Positions 27,791-37,216 of a DNA stretch of 64,000 bases are shown here, in pieces. A model generated the notes under the pieces. That model worked only from the letters and a program-made list of their open reading frames with translations. It ran no database searches and had not been told where the DNA came from. Made by a program: the position numbers and the translations under genes. Position 1 is the stretch's first letter. Every line of letters begins with the position of its first letter. The DNA lies in contig NZ_JAUXOY010000027.1 of assembly GCF_030684185.1 (NCBI RefSeq), positions 62,001 to 126,000 on the forward strand. The letters run 5' to 3'. This DNA comes from Methylotenera sp. Its GTDB lineage: Bacteria; Pseudomonadota; Gammaproteobacteria; Burkholderiales; Methylophilaceae.

Positions 27791-28762
27791 ATGAAAATAA
27801 GTTATCTAGATTTTGAGCAACCCATTGCTGAACTTGAAAACCAAATTGACGGTTTGCAGGCTGCACATGACGCTAATGATGCTTTAGATATTTCTAAAGA
27901 ACTCACTGCTTTAGAAAAGAAAAATAAAAAACTATCTGAAGATATATACGGCAACTTAACTGCCTGGCAAATTTCGCAATTGGCACGTCATCCGCAGCGT
28001 CCGTATACCTTGGATTATATTCAAGGATTATTTACTGACTTTGAAGAGTTGCATGGAGACAGAGCGTATGCTGACGATCCTGCTATTGTCGGCGGGCTAG
28101 CACGGTTTGAAGGTCAGCCTGTGATGGTGATTGGCCATCAAAAAGGGCGCGATGTCAAAGAACGTCAATACCGTAACTTTGGAATGCCGCGACCTGAAGG
28201 TTATCGCAAAGCATTGCGTTTATTCCGTTTAGCAGAAAAATTTAATATCCCTATTATTACCTTGATTGATACCCCGGGTGCCTATCCAGGCATTGGCGCT
28301 GAGGAGCGCGGTCAATCAGAGGCGATTGCACGTAATTTATACGTGATGGCTGAGCTTGAAACGCCTATCATCGGCGTGATTATCGGTGAGGGTGGCTCAG
28401 GCGGAGCATTGGCGCTTGGTGTAGTTGATCAATTGTTAATGTTGCAGTACGGTACATACTCTGTCATTTCACCTGAAGGGTGCGCTTCAATTCTGTATAA
28501 GAGCGCTGATAAAGCCTCAGTGGCTGCAGAATCACTGGCAATTACGGCTGCTAGACTGAAAGCAATGGGTTTGATAGACCGTATTATTGCCGAGCCGCTA
28601 GGTGGCTCGCATCGCGCGCCAGAGGTGGTAATGGAAACCTTACGCGTTGCATTAAAAGAAGAGCTCGCCAAGTTAAAACCTAAATCAATTAAATCTTTAC
28701 TGGTTAGCCGTTATGAGCGCTTAATGGGCTATGGCAAATTCAAAGAAGTCGCTGAAAAATAG
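27791..28762 (+). CDS. accA: Acetyl-CoA carboxylase carboxyltransferase subunit alpha
   Basis: 323-residue alpha subunit of the carboxyltransferase, which with AccD transfers carboxyl from biotin to acetyl-CoA, making malonyl-CoA for fatty acid synthesis. The typical N-terminus ([11 protein letters not shown]) with a coiled-coil segment is present, as are the glycine-rich CoA/carboxybiotin segments [19 protein letters not shown] and [16 protein letters not shown]. The last 32 bp overlap the start of tilS, so the two are translationally linked. Confidence 0.97.
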   Translation: MKISYLDFEQPIAELENQIDGLQAAHDANDALDISKELTALEKKNKKLSEDIYGNLTAWQISQLARHPQRPYTLDYIQGLFTDFEELHGDRAYADDPAIVGGLARFEGQPVMVIGHQKGRDVKERQYRNFGMPRPEGYRKALRLFRLAEKFNIPIITLIDTPGAYPGIGAEERGQSEAIARNLYVMAELETPIIGVIIGEGGSGGALALGVVDQLLMLQYGTYSVISPEGCASILYKSADKASVAAESLAITAARLKAMGLIDRIIAEPLGGSHRAPEVVMETLRVALKEELAKLKPKSIKSLLVSRYERLMGYGKFKEVAEK

Positions 28763-30107
28763 CAAGAAGGCTACAAATCCTGTAGCCCATCCTTTACTTT
28801 TACAGCTCAGTCATTTTTTAAGTAGTCACTTAAAGCCTAATACTCAATTGTTATTAGCTTTTAGTGGCGGCTTGGATTCGACTGTGCTGCTACATCTATT
28901 AGCGCTTGCTAAGCAAACAATCCCCTTTGAATTACATGCCATGCATGTGCATCACGGTTTAAGTGCCAATGCCGATAAATGGGCTGAGTTTTGCTTGCAA
29001 CAATGTCAGACCCTCAATGTGCCCATTCAAATTGCGCATGTCAATGTTGATAAAAATTCCAAACTGGGAATTGAGGCCGCAGCAAGACAGTTGCGCTATC
29101 AGGTTTTGTTCAATACTCAGTCAAATGGAACAGTGCCAGATTTTATTGTGACCGCACACCACCAAGACGACCAAGCCGAAACGCTGCTACTGCAATTATT
29201 CAGAGGGGCTGGTGTTAAGGGTTTGTCATCTATGGCTGCAATAGATGAGCCTAGACGTTTGATGCGCCCCTTGCTAGATGTCTCGCGCAAAACGCTGCAA
29301 GAATATGCTGAACTGCACAATATTCAGTGGTGCGATGACGAGAGCAATGACAATACGCAATATGAACGTAATTTTGTACGTCATGAAGTGATGCCGATTT
29401 TTCAGCTTCGTTATCCCGCAGTTCAATCAGTACTTGCCAGAACGGCTTCTCACTTAGCTGAAGCGAATAATTTGCTTGATACATTGGCAAAAGTAGATGC
29501 CGAGCATTTATTACATGATAATAGTTTATGTTTGCAAGGATTAAGTGCTTTAGATGTTCCCCGCGCCAAGAACCTGCTGCGATGGTGGTTTTCACAAAAT
29601 CAGCTGGCAATGCCTACGTCTGAACATTTAACTGAAATCATCCAGCAGTTACTCAACGCCAAGCCAGATGCAAATCTCAATATCCAGCTGCAACAGTTAA
29701 GCTTAAAACGCTATCAACAGCGCGCGTACTTATGTCGCGACCAAGTTTCAAAACCGTTTGATATGGTTTGGAACGGTGAACCCAGTTTAATGTTGCCAAA
29801 TGGTGACCAGCTGCAATTTCAGCAAGTTACTGGGTCAGGGTTAGCACTTAAACATGGGATGACTAAATTAAGAATCACCAATCGAGATGGCGGAGAGCGG
29901 TTTAAGCCTGATGTTTTGAGACCCACGCGCACGCTGAAACATCTGCTACAAGAAGCCAATATTCCACCTTGGCAACGTGAGCATATGCCGCTGATTTATT
30001 GGCACGATACATTAGCTTTAGTGCCAGTCATTGGCATTGCTCATGAACTGCAGGCGGCTGAACATGAGCAAGGTTTAGAAGTTACTTGGCATGAGCTGAC
30101 AGTTTAA
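28731..30107 (+). CDS. tilS: tRNA(Ile)-lysidine synthase
   Basis: TilS makes lysidine at C34 of tRNA-Ile(CAU), switching it from Met to Ile decoding. The 458-residue length fits the long proteobacterial form. The ATP-binding PP-loop SGGLDST is at 45-51; [14 protein letters not shown] and the substrate-binding [21 protein letters not shown] follow. The C-terminal half holds the TilS tRNA-binding domains. ATG 28731 overlaps accA by 32 bp in another frame; no other in-frame start precedes the PP-loop at workable distance. It ends 6 bp from the convergent tesA stop. Confidence 0.95.
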   Translation: MANSKKSLKNSKKATNPVAHPLLLQLSHFLSSHLKPNTQLLLAFSGGLDSTVLLHLLALAKQTIPFELHAMHVHHGLSANADKWAEFCLQQCQTLNVPIQIAHVNVDKNSKLGIEAAARQLRYQVLFNTQSNGTVPDFIVTAHHQDDQAETLLLQLFRGAGVKGLSSMAAIDEPRRLMRPLLDVSRKTLQEYAELHNIQWCDDESNDNTQYERNFVRHEVMPIFQLRYPAVQSVLARTASHLAEANNLLDTLAKVDAEHLLHDNSLCLQGLSALDVPRAKNLLRWWFSQNQLAMPTSEHLTEIIQQLLNAKPDANLNIQLQQLSLKRYQQRAYLCRDQVSKPFDMVWNGEPSLMLPNGDQLQFQQVTGSGLALKHGMTKLRITNRDGGERFKPDVLRPTRTLKHLLQEANIPPWQREHMPLIYWHDTLALVPVIGIAHELQAAEHEQGLEVTWHELTV

Positions 30108-30113
30108 TCCCCA

Positions 30114-30827
30114 TCATTTTTTAAGCATCAATTTTAACTTCGGCCAAATGTTATCCAATATCATTGGCTGTCCTAGTGTATTAGGGTGCAAGCCATCGTT
30201 TTGAATTAAGTCTGGTTTAACCGCGATGTTTTCCAGCATAAATGGTACTAGTTTTACTTTATGTTGCTGGCTTAGTTGTAGATAGCTCTGGCTGAATGTT
30301 TCGGTATATTTAGGGCCATAATTAGGCGGTATTCTCATGCCGACCAGCAGCACTTTTACTTTCGCTTTTTTGCTTTGGGTGATCATTGCACTTAGGTTGG
30401 CGTTCATTTCTTTTAGCGGTAATCCGCGTAGCCCGTCATTGGCACCAAGTTCCAGTATGATGACGGCAGGTTTTGTTTTTGCGAGGGTGCTTGTGAGTCT
30501 GGTCAAACCGCCGCTGGTTGTTTCACCACTTACACTGGCATTGATGACGTCATAATGATAATGCTGCTCGTTTAGTCTTTTTTGTAATAGGTTCACCCAG
30601 CCTTGTTGTTGTGCAAGGCCGTATGCAGCTGATAAGCTATCTCCATAAACCAAAATTTTAGGGTTTGCTGCAATTGCTTGCGGAGAACATGCAACGAAAC
30701 TGAAACCTAGTAGACTAAGTAAAAGTAATTTAGATGGCAGTAATTTAGATGGCAATAGTTTAGAAATTAGCGGTTTAAAAATTCCAAAAATAAACGATTC
30801 AAAAATTAAAAATAAGCGGAAAAACAT
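30114..30827 (-). CDS. tesA: Arylesterase / acyl-CoA thioesterase I (SGNH hydrolase)
   Basis: Periplasmic SGNH/GDSL hydrolase of the TesA/EstA type, 237 residues from ATG 30827. Block I has the nucleophile serine in YGDSLSAAYG (about 62-71). Block II is SGETTSGG, block III LGANDGLRG, and block V DGLHPN with the catalytic Asp and His. The N-terminus is long and hydrophobic and includes a 15-bp tandem duplication giving a repeated LPSKL; a cysteine (VACS) follows it, so a lipoprotein or normal signal peptide are both possible. A later start is possible, because ATG 30827 is only 2 bp from the divergent ybbA ATG. The tesA/ybbA/ybbP grouping is conserved in proteobacteria. Confidence 0.9.
   Translation of the reverse strand: MFFRLFLIFESFIFGIFKPLISKLLPSKLLPSKLLLLSLLGFSFVACSPQAIAANPKILVYGDSLSAAYGLAQQQGWVNLLQKRLNEQHYHYDVINASVSGETTSGGLTRLTSTLAKTKPAVIILELGANDGLRGLPLKEMNANLSAMITQSKKAKVKVLLVGMRIPPNYGPKYTETFSQSYLQLSQQHKVKLVPFMLENIAVKPDLIQNDGLHPNTLGQPMILDNIWPKLKLMLKK
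30724..30753. repeat. Perfect 15-bp tandem duplication in the tesA signal region
   Basis: The unit AGTAATTTAGATGGC occurs twice in a row (30724-30738 and 30739-30753) and a degenerate third part follows. It is in frame with tesA and adds five residues, a likely slippage product. Confidence 0.8.
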
Positions 30828-30829
30828 TA

Positions 30830-31528
30830 ATGCAACAATCTCCTATCATTCAAGCGCAAAACTTGACCTATGAATTTATTAGCTATGATAACCATATTCG
30901 AGTGCTTCAGAACTTAAATTTGTCAATTTTAACGGGTGAGCAAGTCGCGATTATCGGCAGTTCAGGTTCTGGTAAATCGACACTGTTGAGTTTACTGGCA
31001 GGGTTGGACGTACCAACCAGCGGTAGCGTTCAAATCCAAAGTAAACCTTTTAGTAGTTTGGATGAAGACGGCAGGGCGGCAATTCGTGCTAAAAACATGG
31101 GCTTTGTGTTTCAGTCATTTCAGTTACTGCCTTCACTTACCGCTTTAGAAAATGTGATGCTGCCGTTGCAATTGAAAAGTAATCCAAACGCTAAAGTACT
31201 GAGCCTGGAGGCGTTAAAAAAAGTAGGCTTGAGCGAACGTGTGCAGCATTACCCTAAACAGCTTTCAGGTGGCGAGCAACAGCGTGTTGCGATTGCGCGG
31301 GCATTTGCCACACAGCCTTCGATTTTGTTTGCAGATGAACCGACAGGTAATTTAGATAATACGACTGGACAAGTCATTATTGAGTTGTTATTTAAAATGA
31401 ATAGGGAAGCTGGTACTACGCTGGTTTTGGTAACGCATGATGTGCATTTGGCAAATCGTTGTCAGCGCCAGCTTAGGCTTGAAAATGGAGTGCTGGCTGA
31501 GCTTGCACCAGAGTTGGTATCAAAATGA
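30830..31528 (+). CDS. ybbA: ABC transporter ATP-binding protein (YbbA/LolD-like)
   Basis: 232-residue ATPase of the MacB/LolD-type ABC class. Walker A GSSGSGKST, Q-loop region VFQSFQLLPSLT, ABC signature LSGGEQQRVAIARAF, and Walker B ILFADEPTGNLD are all intact. It pairs with the downstream FtsX-like permease, whose ATG overlaps its stop (ATGA). In E. coli the same divergent tesA/ybbA-ybbP arrangement is found. The substrate is unknown; lipid or lipoprotein handling is often proposed for the class. Confidence 0.92.
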   Translation: MQQSPIIQAQNLTYEFISYDNHIRVLQNLNLSILTGEQVAIIGSSGSGKSTLLSLLAGLDVPTSGSVQIQSKPFSSLDEDGRAAIRAKNMGFVFQSFQLLPSLTALENVMLPLQLKSNPNAKVLSLEALKKVGLSERVQHYPKQLSGGEQQRVAIARAFATQPSILFADEPTGNLDNTTGQVIIELLFKMNREAGTTLVLVTHDVHLANRCQRQLRLENGVLAELAPELVSK

Positions 31529-34047
31529 GATTTCCGTTTAAATTAGCTTGGACACAAACTGTCAATTTGTGGCGCTCAGGTGCGTTACGCGTACTCATTT
31601 TTGCTTTGGTGTTAGCTGTGACAGCGATTACTTCAACTGGATTTTTCACGCAACGCGTCGAAACTTCCCTGAATCAGCAAGGCGGTTTATTGCTTGGCGG
31701 CGACCTTGCTATTTTGTCAGACCATGATATTCCAGAGCGTTTTGTAGAGCGTGCAGCAACACAAGGTATGGCTATGGTTAAAACCTATGAGTTTGCAAGC
31801 ATGGTGGTGTTTGGTGAAGTCAATCAACTTGCTGAAATCAAGGCTGTCGGACAGGAATTTCCGCTAAGAGGTGACCTAACGCTAGGTAAACATACCACTG
31901 ATGCTGGTTATGTAGTAAAAACTACGCCCAAAGTCGGTGAGGTTTGGGTTGAGCCAAGATTGGCGAATTTACTAAACATCAAAGTTGGTAGCGAAGTTGA
32001 AGTTGGCGAGCGTAAGTTGCGTGTCAGCGCGATATTGATACGTGAGCCATCGCGTGGTGGCGACATGTTTGGTTTTGCACCCCGCTTGATGATGCACGCT
32101 GACGATTTGCCTTCTACCAAGTTGATTCAATACGGCAGCCGTGTGAAATACCAACTCTTGCTCGCTTCAAGTCCTCAAAAAATAAATCAATATTTTGAAC
32201 AAAGCAAACCTGAGTTAAGCCGTGGCGAAAAAATACAGGATGTACGAAATGCACGCCCTGAAATTAAATCAGCGCTGGATAAAGCCCAGCAGTTTTTAGG
32301 CTTGTCTTCCATGGTCAGCGTCATTTTAGCGATGGTCGCCATGCTGCTTTCGAGTTTGCCTTACATCAAACAAAGTCTCGATACATTTGCGCTTATGCGC
32401 TGTTTTGGCGCTTCAAAAAATACCGTGTTACAAGTGCTAGCCATACAAACTATTTTAATTGCATTCTTTAGTGCTTTGCTGGGCGTGGCCTTAGGTTTTA
32501 TCGGCCAGTTCGGCTTGGCAAAATTAGCAGGCAGTTTATTTTTAGAGGCATTGCCTCCCGCTTCCGCCACACCAGTTTTAGTAGGAATTGTGACCAGTAT
32601 TGCCATGATGTTTGCTGTGGTGTTGCCTCACGCATGGCAAATGCGCAACTTAACCGCTATGAATATTCTGCGGCGTGAAACACTTTCTCAGCCTATTTCA
32701 GCGCAAGCGAAATTTCTACCAGCTGCATTGGTGATGTTCGCCATGATTTTTTGGCAAGCGCGCGACGTGAAACTTGCCTTTTCTACCATTCTTGCCTTGT
32801 TGCTGCTATGCGTTGCAATTGTTGGATTTTCGTATCTTATAGTTAATTTATCCAGTCACTTATTTAACTTGTCATCACAGAATCTATCGTGGAAAAGCCA
32901 AGTGCTGAATGATATAAAAATCGGCGTGCTTGGACTCAAGCGACGATTTGGTCTGTCTACCGTGCAGATGATTGGTTTCAGCATGGGCTTGATGGTGCTG
33001 ATGTTGTTAGCATTGATTCGTGGTGATCTGATTCGTAACTGGCAAGCTTCGCTGCCGGCTGATGCGCCAAATCGTTTCGTTATCAATATTCAACCTACAC
33101 AAATCGAAGGTGTTAAGCAGTTTTTTGAAGATCAGAATATCAAGGGCGGAACGATTTTTCCGATGGTGCGTGGCCGGTTAATGAGTGCCAATGGTAAAGA
33201 CATCGGACTAACAGACTGGAAAGATGAGCGTGCAAAGCGTCTTGCCGAGCGAGAGTTCAATCTATCTTGGGCTGCAAACATGCAAGACGACAATAAGCTC
33301 TTATCTGGCAGTTGGTGGACAGCAGCAGAGCATGGCAAGCCGTATTTATCTCTTGAGCAAGATTTAGCTATCAGTTTAGGTTTAAAGCTGGGCGATAAGC
33401 TGGTGTTTGATATTGCAGGCAACCCATTAACGCTCACTGTGACCAGTATCAGAAAAGTAGAATGGGATACGATGCGTGCCAATTTTTTCGCGGTAACGCC
33501 ACCGGGTGTGCTGGATGATTTTTCTGCTAATTATATTAGCAGCTTTCATTTGCCTTTAGGTGCCGATGCGCCAATGAATCAATTGATACGGACTTATCCA
33601 AATCTTACCGTGATTGATGTTGCGGCGCTCATGCAGCAAGTGCGTGGCATTATGCAGAAAATGAGTAATGCCATTGAGTATGTGTTTGCCTTTAGTTTGA
33701 TTGCAGGCATGGCGGTGCTTTATGCGGCGCTGGTAGCAACGCGGGAAGAACGCATCACGGAAGCCACGCTGATGCGCGTATTTGGCGCTTCACGGCGGCA
33801 AGTCGGTGTTGCCTATATCGCTGAGTTTGCGTGCATAGGCTTAATCTCGGCTTTTGTTGCAGCAGTGGCTGCCAATATGCTGGCGTATTATATGAGTGCT
33901 CATGTGCTTGATATCCCATTTCAATTGAACATTACCCTAGCATGCAGTGCCATGTTGGTTTCAGCTATTCTTATTCCACTGGCTGCGTGGCTTGTTTTGC
34001 GCGGGTTTTTGAATGTTCCAGTGCGGCAGTTGCTCAACAGCGTTTAA
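31525..34047 (+). CDS. ybbP: FtsX-like ABC transporter permease (YbbP family)
   Basis: 840-residue membrane protein with two FtsX-like permease domains. An N-terminal helix (ALRVLIFALVLAVTAITST) precedes a large periplasmic MacB-like domain. A first three-helix FtsX block (about 260-370), further helices near 395-440, a second periplasmic domain and a final FtsX block (about 710-830) follow. The ATG overlaps the ybbA stop by 4 bp, so stoichiometric expression is likely. The partner ATPase is immediately upstream. Exported substrate unknown. Confidence 0.9.
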   Translation: MRFPFKLAWTQTVNLWRSGALRVLIFALVLAVTAITSTGFFTQRVETSLNQQGGLLLGGDLAILSDHDIPERFVERAATQGMAMVKTYEFASMVVFGEVNQLAEIKAVGQEFPLRGDLTLGKHTTDAGYVVKTTPKVGEVWVEPRLANLLNIKVGSEVEVGERKLRVSAILIREPSRGGDMFGFAPRLMMHADDLPSTKLIQYGSRVKYQLLLASSPQKINQYFEQSKPELSRGEKIQDVRNARPEIKSALDKAQQFLGLSSMVSVILAMVAMLLSSLPYIKQSLDTFALMRCFGASKNTVLQVLAIQTILIAFFSALLGVALGFIGQFGLAKLAGSLFLEALPPASATPVLVGIVTSIAMMFAVVLPHAWQMRNLTAMNILRRETLSQPISAQAKFLPAALVMFAMIFWQARDVKLAFSTILALLLLCVAIVGFSYLIVNLSSHLFNLSSQNLSWKSQVLNDIKIGVLGLKRRFGLSTVQMIGFSMGLMVLMLLALIRGDLIRNWQASLPADAPNRFVINIQPTQIEGVKQFFEDQNIKGGTIFPMVRGRLMSANGKDIGLTDWKDERAKRLAEREFNLSWAANMQDDNKLLSGSWWTAAEHGKPYLSLEQDLAISLGLKLGDKLVFDIAGNPLTLTVTSIRKVEWDTMRANFFAVTPPGVLDDFSANYISSFHLPLGADAPMNQLIRTYPNLTVIDVAALMQQVRGIMQKMSNAIEYVFAFSLIAGMAVLYAALVATREERITEATLMRVFGASRRQVGVAYIAEFACIGLISAFVAAVAANMLAYYMSAHVLDIPFQLNITLACSAMLVSAILIPLAAWLVLRGFLNVPVRQLLNSV

Positions 34048-34186
34048 GAAAACGTAGAGAAAATTGCAGAAAGCTGTGTTTTCCAGACAATTAATTTCAG
34101 TTAATTTTTTATTAAATTCTATTGAAGAATGACCTCGAAATGCCTCGCATGTTATGATTGAGGCAATCAAAAAATGAAAGAATGTC

Positions 34187-35386
34187 ATGCAAATTGGTAC
34201 CCCATTAAGTCCTAGCGCTACACGTGTTATGTTGCTCGGAAGCGGTGAATTAGGTAAAGAAGTCATCATCGCGCTGCAACGTTTAGGTGTGGAAGTCATC
34301 GCGGTAGACCGTTATAAAAATGCACCAGGCCATCAAGTTGCGCATCGCGCTTACACCATAGATATGACTGATGATAAAGCTTTGCGTGATTTAATTGCAC
34401 AAGAAAAACCGCATTTGATTGTGCCTGAGATTGAAGCGCTTAATACTAACACCCTTGCGGATATTGAAGCAGCAGATATCGCAACGGTGATTCCAACGGT
34501 TAAGGCTGTGCAACTTACCATGAACCGCGAAGGCATCCGCAGATTGGCAGCTGAAGAACTCAATCTACCAACCTCACCCTATGCATTTGCCAGAAGTGAA
34601 GCTGACCTGCAAGCCGCGATTGATGCAGGTATTGGTTACCCATGTTTCATTAAACCAACCATGTCATCATCAGGCAAAGGTCAATCACGCATCACCAATG
34701 CGAGTGAAGTTAAAACCGCATGGGATTATGCTGCTTCAGGGGGGCGAGTGAATCAAGGGGTAGTGATTGTGGAAGGTCAAATTGATTTTGATTATGAAAT
34801 CACCTTGCTCACTGTACGCGCTAAAAATGCATCTGGCGAAATAAACACTTATTTCTGCGAGCCTATCGGCCATGTGCAGGAAAAGGGCGATTACGTTGAA
34901 AGCTGGCAACCGCAGGCCATGACTGCAGGCGCATTGCAAGAATCAAAAAGAATTGCAAAAGCAGTGACAGACAGTTTGGGTGGCTTAGGTTTGTTCGGTG
35001 TAGAGTTGTTTATCAAGGGCGATAGTGTATGGTTTAGCGAAGTGAGTCCGCGTCCGCATGATACTGGCATGGTAACGATGGCTAGCCAACGTTTTAGCGA
35101 ATTTGATTTGCACGCCCGTGCTATTTTGGGCTTGCCTGTGGATGTAAGCTTGCGTGATGCTGGTGCAAGTGCTGTGATTTACGGTCAGCACGAAACTAAT
35201 AATTTGGTATTTGATGGCGTAGAAGCTGCATTGGCAGTTCCAAGTAGTGATATTCGTCTATTTGGCAAGCCAGAATCCTTTGTTAAAAGACGTATGGGCG
35301 TAGCACTTGCTACGGGTAAAGATGTGACAGAAGCACGCTCACGGGCAAAGCTGGCGGCAAGTTTAGTAAAGCCAAAAATCGCTTAA
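34187..35386 (+). CDS. purT: Formate-dependent phosphoribosylglycinamide formyltransferase
   Basis: PurT, an ATP-grasp ligase that formylates GAR with free formate and ATP in purine synthesis. The 399 residues are full length. The N-terminal segment [24 protein letters not shown]-grasp parts such as [15 protein letters not shown], and the metal-site [14 protein letters not shown] are visible. Use of formate fits a methylotroph, in which formate is a central one-carbon intermediate (inference). It is monocistronic or paired with the following haemoglobin gene 34 bp downstream. Confidence 0.96.
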   Translation: MQIGTPLSPSATRVMLLGSGELGKEVIIALQRLGVEVIAVDRYKNAPGHQVAHRAYTIDMTDDKALRDLIAQEKPHLIVPEIEALNTNTLADIEAADIATVIPTVKAVQLTMNREGIRRLAAEELNLPTSPYAFARSEADLQAAIDAGIGYPCFIKPTMSSSGKGQSRITNASEVKTAWDYAASGGRVNQGVVIVEGQIDFDYEITLLTVRAKNASGEINTYFCEPIGHVQEKGDYVESWQPQAMTAGALQESKRIAKAVTDSLGGLGLFGVELFIKGDSVWFSEVSPRPHDTGMVTMASQRFSEFDLHARAILGLPVDVSLRDAGASAVIYGQHETNNLVFDGVEAALAVPSSDIRLFGKPESFVKRRMGVALATGKDVTEARSRAKLAASLVKPKIA

Positions 35387-35420
35387 ACTTAAAATGGTTT
35401 AATTTAGAAAATAAACAAAC

Positions 35421-35840
35421 ATGCTCAATAAAGTAGAAGAAGCGGGTACTAGTAAAACCACGTTTTTTGATTTGCTAGGCGGTGAGGCTGGCGGCACAGA
35501 GAATATACGTAAATTGGTGGAAACTTTTTACGACATTATGGACAGTGACCCGAAAGCTGCGCCAATTCGCGCCATGCATCAAGCGGACTTAACCTCAGCA
35601 CGCGAAAAACTTTTTATGTTCTTAACAGGTTGGACTGGTGGCCCGCAGTTATATATAGAACGTTACGGGCATCCCATGCTGCGTAAACGACACCTACCAT
35701 TTGCAATCGATGAATCTGCGCGCGACCAGTGGATGTATTGCATGATTAAAGCGATGCATCAATTGGCTTATGAAGATTTGCTTATGAAAAGGCTTGCTGA
35801 GCAGTTGTATGGCGTGGCTGATTTTATGCGAAATCAATAA
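35421..35840 (+). CDS. Group II truncated haemoglobin (TrHbO type)
   Basis: 139-residue 2-on-2 haemoglobin. The proximal histidine lies in KRHLPF, and the group II-specific tryptophan is in RDQWMYCM. The GGTENIRKLVETFYDIM segment is the A/B helix start. The phenylalanine/tyrosine region FYDIM fits the distal pocket. Proposed family roles include oxygen or NO chemistry and redox sensing. It follows purT by 34 bp. A strong hairpin sits at the end between it and the convergent apbC. Confidence 0.9.
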   Translation: MLNKVEEAGTSKTTFFDLLGGEAGGTENIRKLVETFYDIMDSDPKAAPIRAMHQADLTSAREKLFMFLTGWTGGPQLYIERYGHPMLRKRHLPFAIDESARDQWMYCMIKAMHQLAYEDLLMKRLAEQLYGVADFMRNQ

Positions 35841-35841
35841 T

Positions 35842-35873
35842 AACACTAGCTCTCGGTTAAAAGAGCTAGTGTT
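35842..35873. terminator. Bidirectional hairpin between truncated haemoglobin and apbC
   Basis: A 12-bp perfect stem (AACACTAGCTCT / AGAGCTAGTGTT) with an 8-base loop fills the convergent gap of 43 bp. Neither strand has a clear T-run, so it is probably a bidirectional end structure. Confidence 0.6.
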
Positions 35874-35883
35874 AATGATGTGT

Positions 35884-36972
35884 TTAGGTATTCTGAATCA
35901 CAATGTTAGGAAATTTACTGCTGTGGTCTAAGCTGGCATTGGCAATCTTAATGGCTGCTTTACGCGCTATTTCTTTGTAAATACCTGATATTTTAGAATC
36001 TGGTGTCGCTATCACTGTGGGTTTTCCACTATCAGCTTGTTCGCGGATGCTAATGTCTAACGGTAAACTTCCGAGTAAGTCGACGTTGTAATCTTTACAC
36101 ATAAGCGCACCACCACCTGCGCCAAAAATATGTTCTTCATGGCCGCACTGGCTGCAAATGTGAGTGCTCATGTTTTCGACAATGCCTAAAATAGGGATGC
36201 CGACTTTCTCAAACATTTTTAAGCCTTTACGCGCATCCAGCAACGCAATGTCTTGCGGCGTGGTGACGATAATCGCACCTGTGACTGGGATTTTTTGTGC
36301 AAGTGTCAGTTGAATATCGCCTGTACCAGGGGGTAAGTCAATGACTAGATAATCCAAGTCACGCCATTTTGTATCACGCAATAATTGTTCTAGCGCACCA
36401 GTTACCATAGGGCCGCGCCATACCATGGGCGTGTCAGCATCAATTAAAAAGCCAATTGACATGGCCTGTATGCCATGCGCTTCCATCGGATCCATCGTTT
36501 TGCCATCTTTGCTTTCTGGACGACCGCTAATGCCTAGCATTTGTGGCTGGCTTGGGCCATAGATGTCGGCATCCAGCAAGCCTACCGTTGCACCTTCAGC
36601 GGCTAATGCCAAAGCCAGGTTTACTGATGTTGTTGATTTGCCAACTCCACCTTTGCCAGAAGCCACAGCAATAATGTTTTTAACATTAGGTAATAAAGTT
36701 ACGCCTTGCTGCGCTTTATGCGCCACGATACGACTGCCGATATTAACGGTTACATTGCCTATGTCAGGTAGTCCTTTAAGTGCATTACTCACAAGTGCTT
36801 GTACGTCCGACATCACAGACTTTGCTGGGTAGCCAAGTACGATGTCTACGCTGACGTCGTTGCCATTGATTTGGATATTTTTAGCAGATTTGCTACTGAT
36901 AAAATCTTTGTCAGTGTTAGGGTCTATACATACTTTTAAAGTGCTTTGGATGAGTAATTCTGAAATTGCCAT
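35884..36972 (-). CDS. apbC: Iron-sulfur cluster carrier protein ApbC/Mrp
   Basis: P-loop NTPase that carries and transfers Fe-S clusters, 362 residues. An N-terminal MIP18-like (DUF59) domain (1-90) is followed by the deviant Walker A KGGVGKSTT (about 107-115) and the DADIYGPSQPQML segment. The cluster-binding CxxC is CSQC in the motif THICSQCGHEEHIFG (about 270). It is divergent from metG across a 244-bp promoter region, a pairing well known in proteobacteria. Confidence 0.95.
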   Translation of the reverse strand: MAISELLIQSTLKVCIDPNTDKDFISSKSAKNIQINGNDVSVDIVLGYPAKSVMSDVQALVSNALKGLPDIGNVTVNIGSRIVAHKAQQGVTLLPNVKNIIAVASGKGGVGKSTTSVNLALALAAEGATVGLLDADIYGPSQPQMLGISGRPESKDGKTMDPMEAHGIQAMSIGFLIDADTPMVWRGPMVTGALEQLLRDTKWRDLDYLVIDLPPGTGDIQLTLAQKIPVTGAIIVTTPQDIALLDARKGLKMFEKVGIPILGIVENMSTHICSQCGHEEHIFGAGGGALMCKDYNVDLLGSLPLDISIREQADSGKPTVIATPDSKISGIYKEIARKAAIKIANASLDHSSKFPNIVIQNT

Positions 36973-37216
36973 TCCGTAAATTCCTGATTGAAAAGTTAGA
37001 GTGTTAACTTGAGTAAAAAGATAAGGTATTTTAACTGATTGTATGCCAGATTGTATGGTTGATTGTATATGTAGCTTAAGTGTTTTATATAAAAAAATTT
37101 GGCTTGATTGCGTACATTTTAATTAGGCTATTATGAATAAAATCAATAATCATCGCTGGGTTAAGCTGGCGTCATTTGCTAGAATAGCGTTTTAGCTTTA
37201 TAGATCCATATATCTC
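36973..37216. promoter_or_regulatory. Divergent promoter region apbC / metG
   Basis: 244 bp, AT-rich, no ORF. A -10-like TAGAAT (37180-37185) lies 31 bp before the metG ATG, but no matching -35 was found, so promoter assignment is tentative. Confidence 0.35.
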
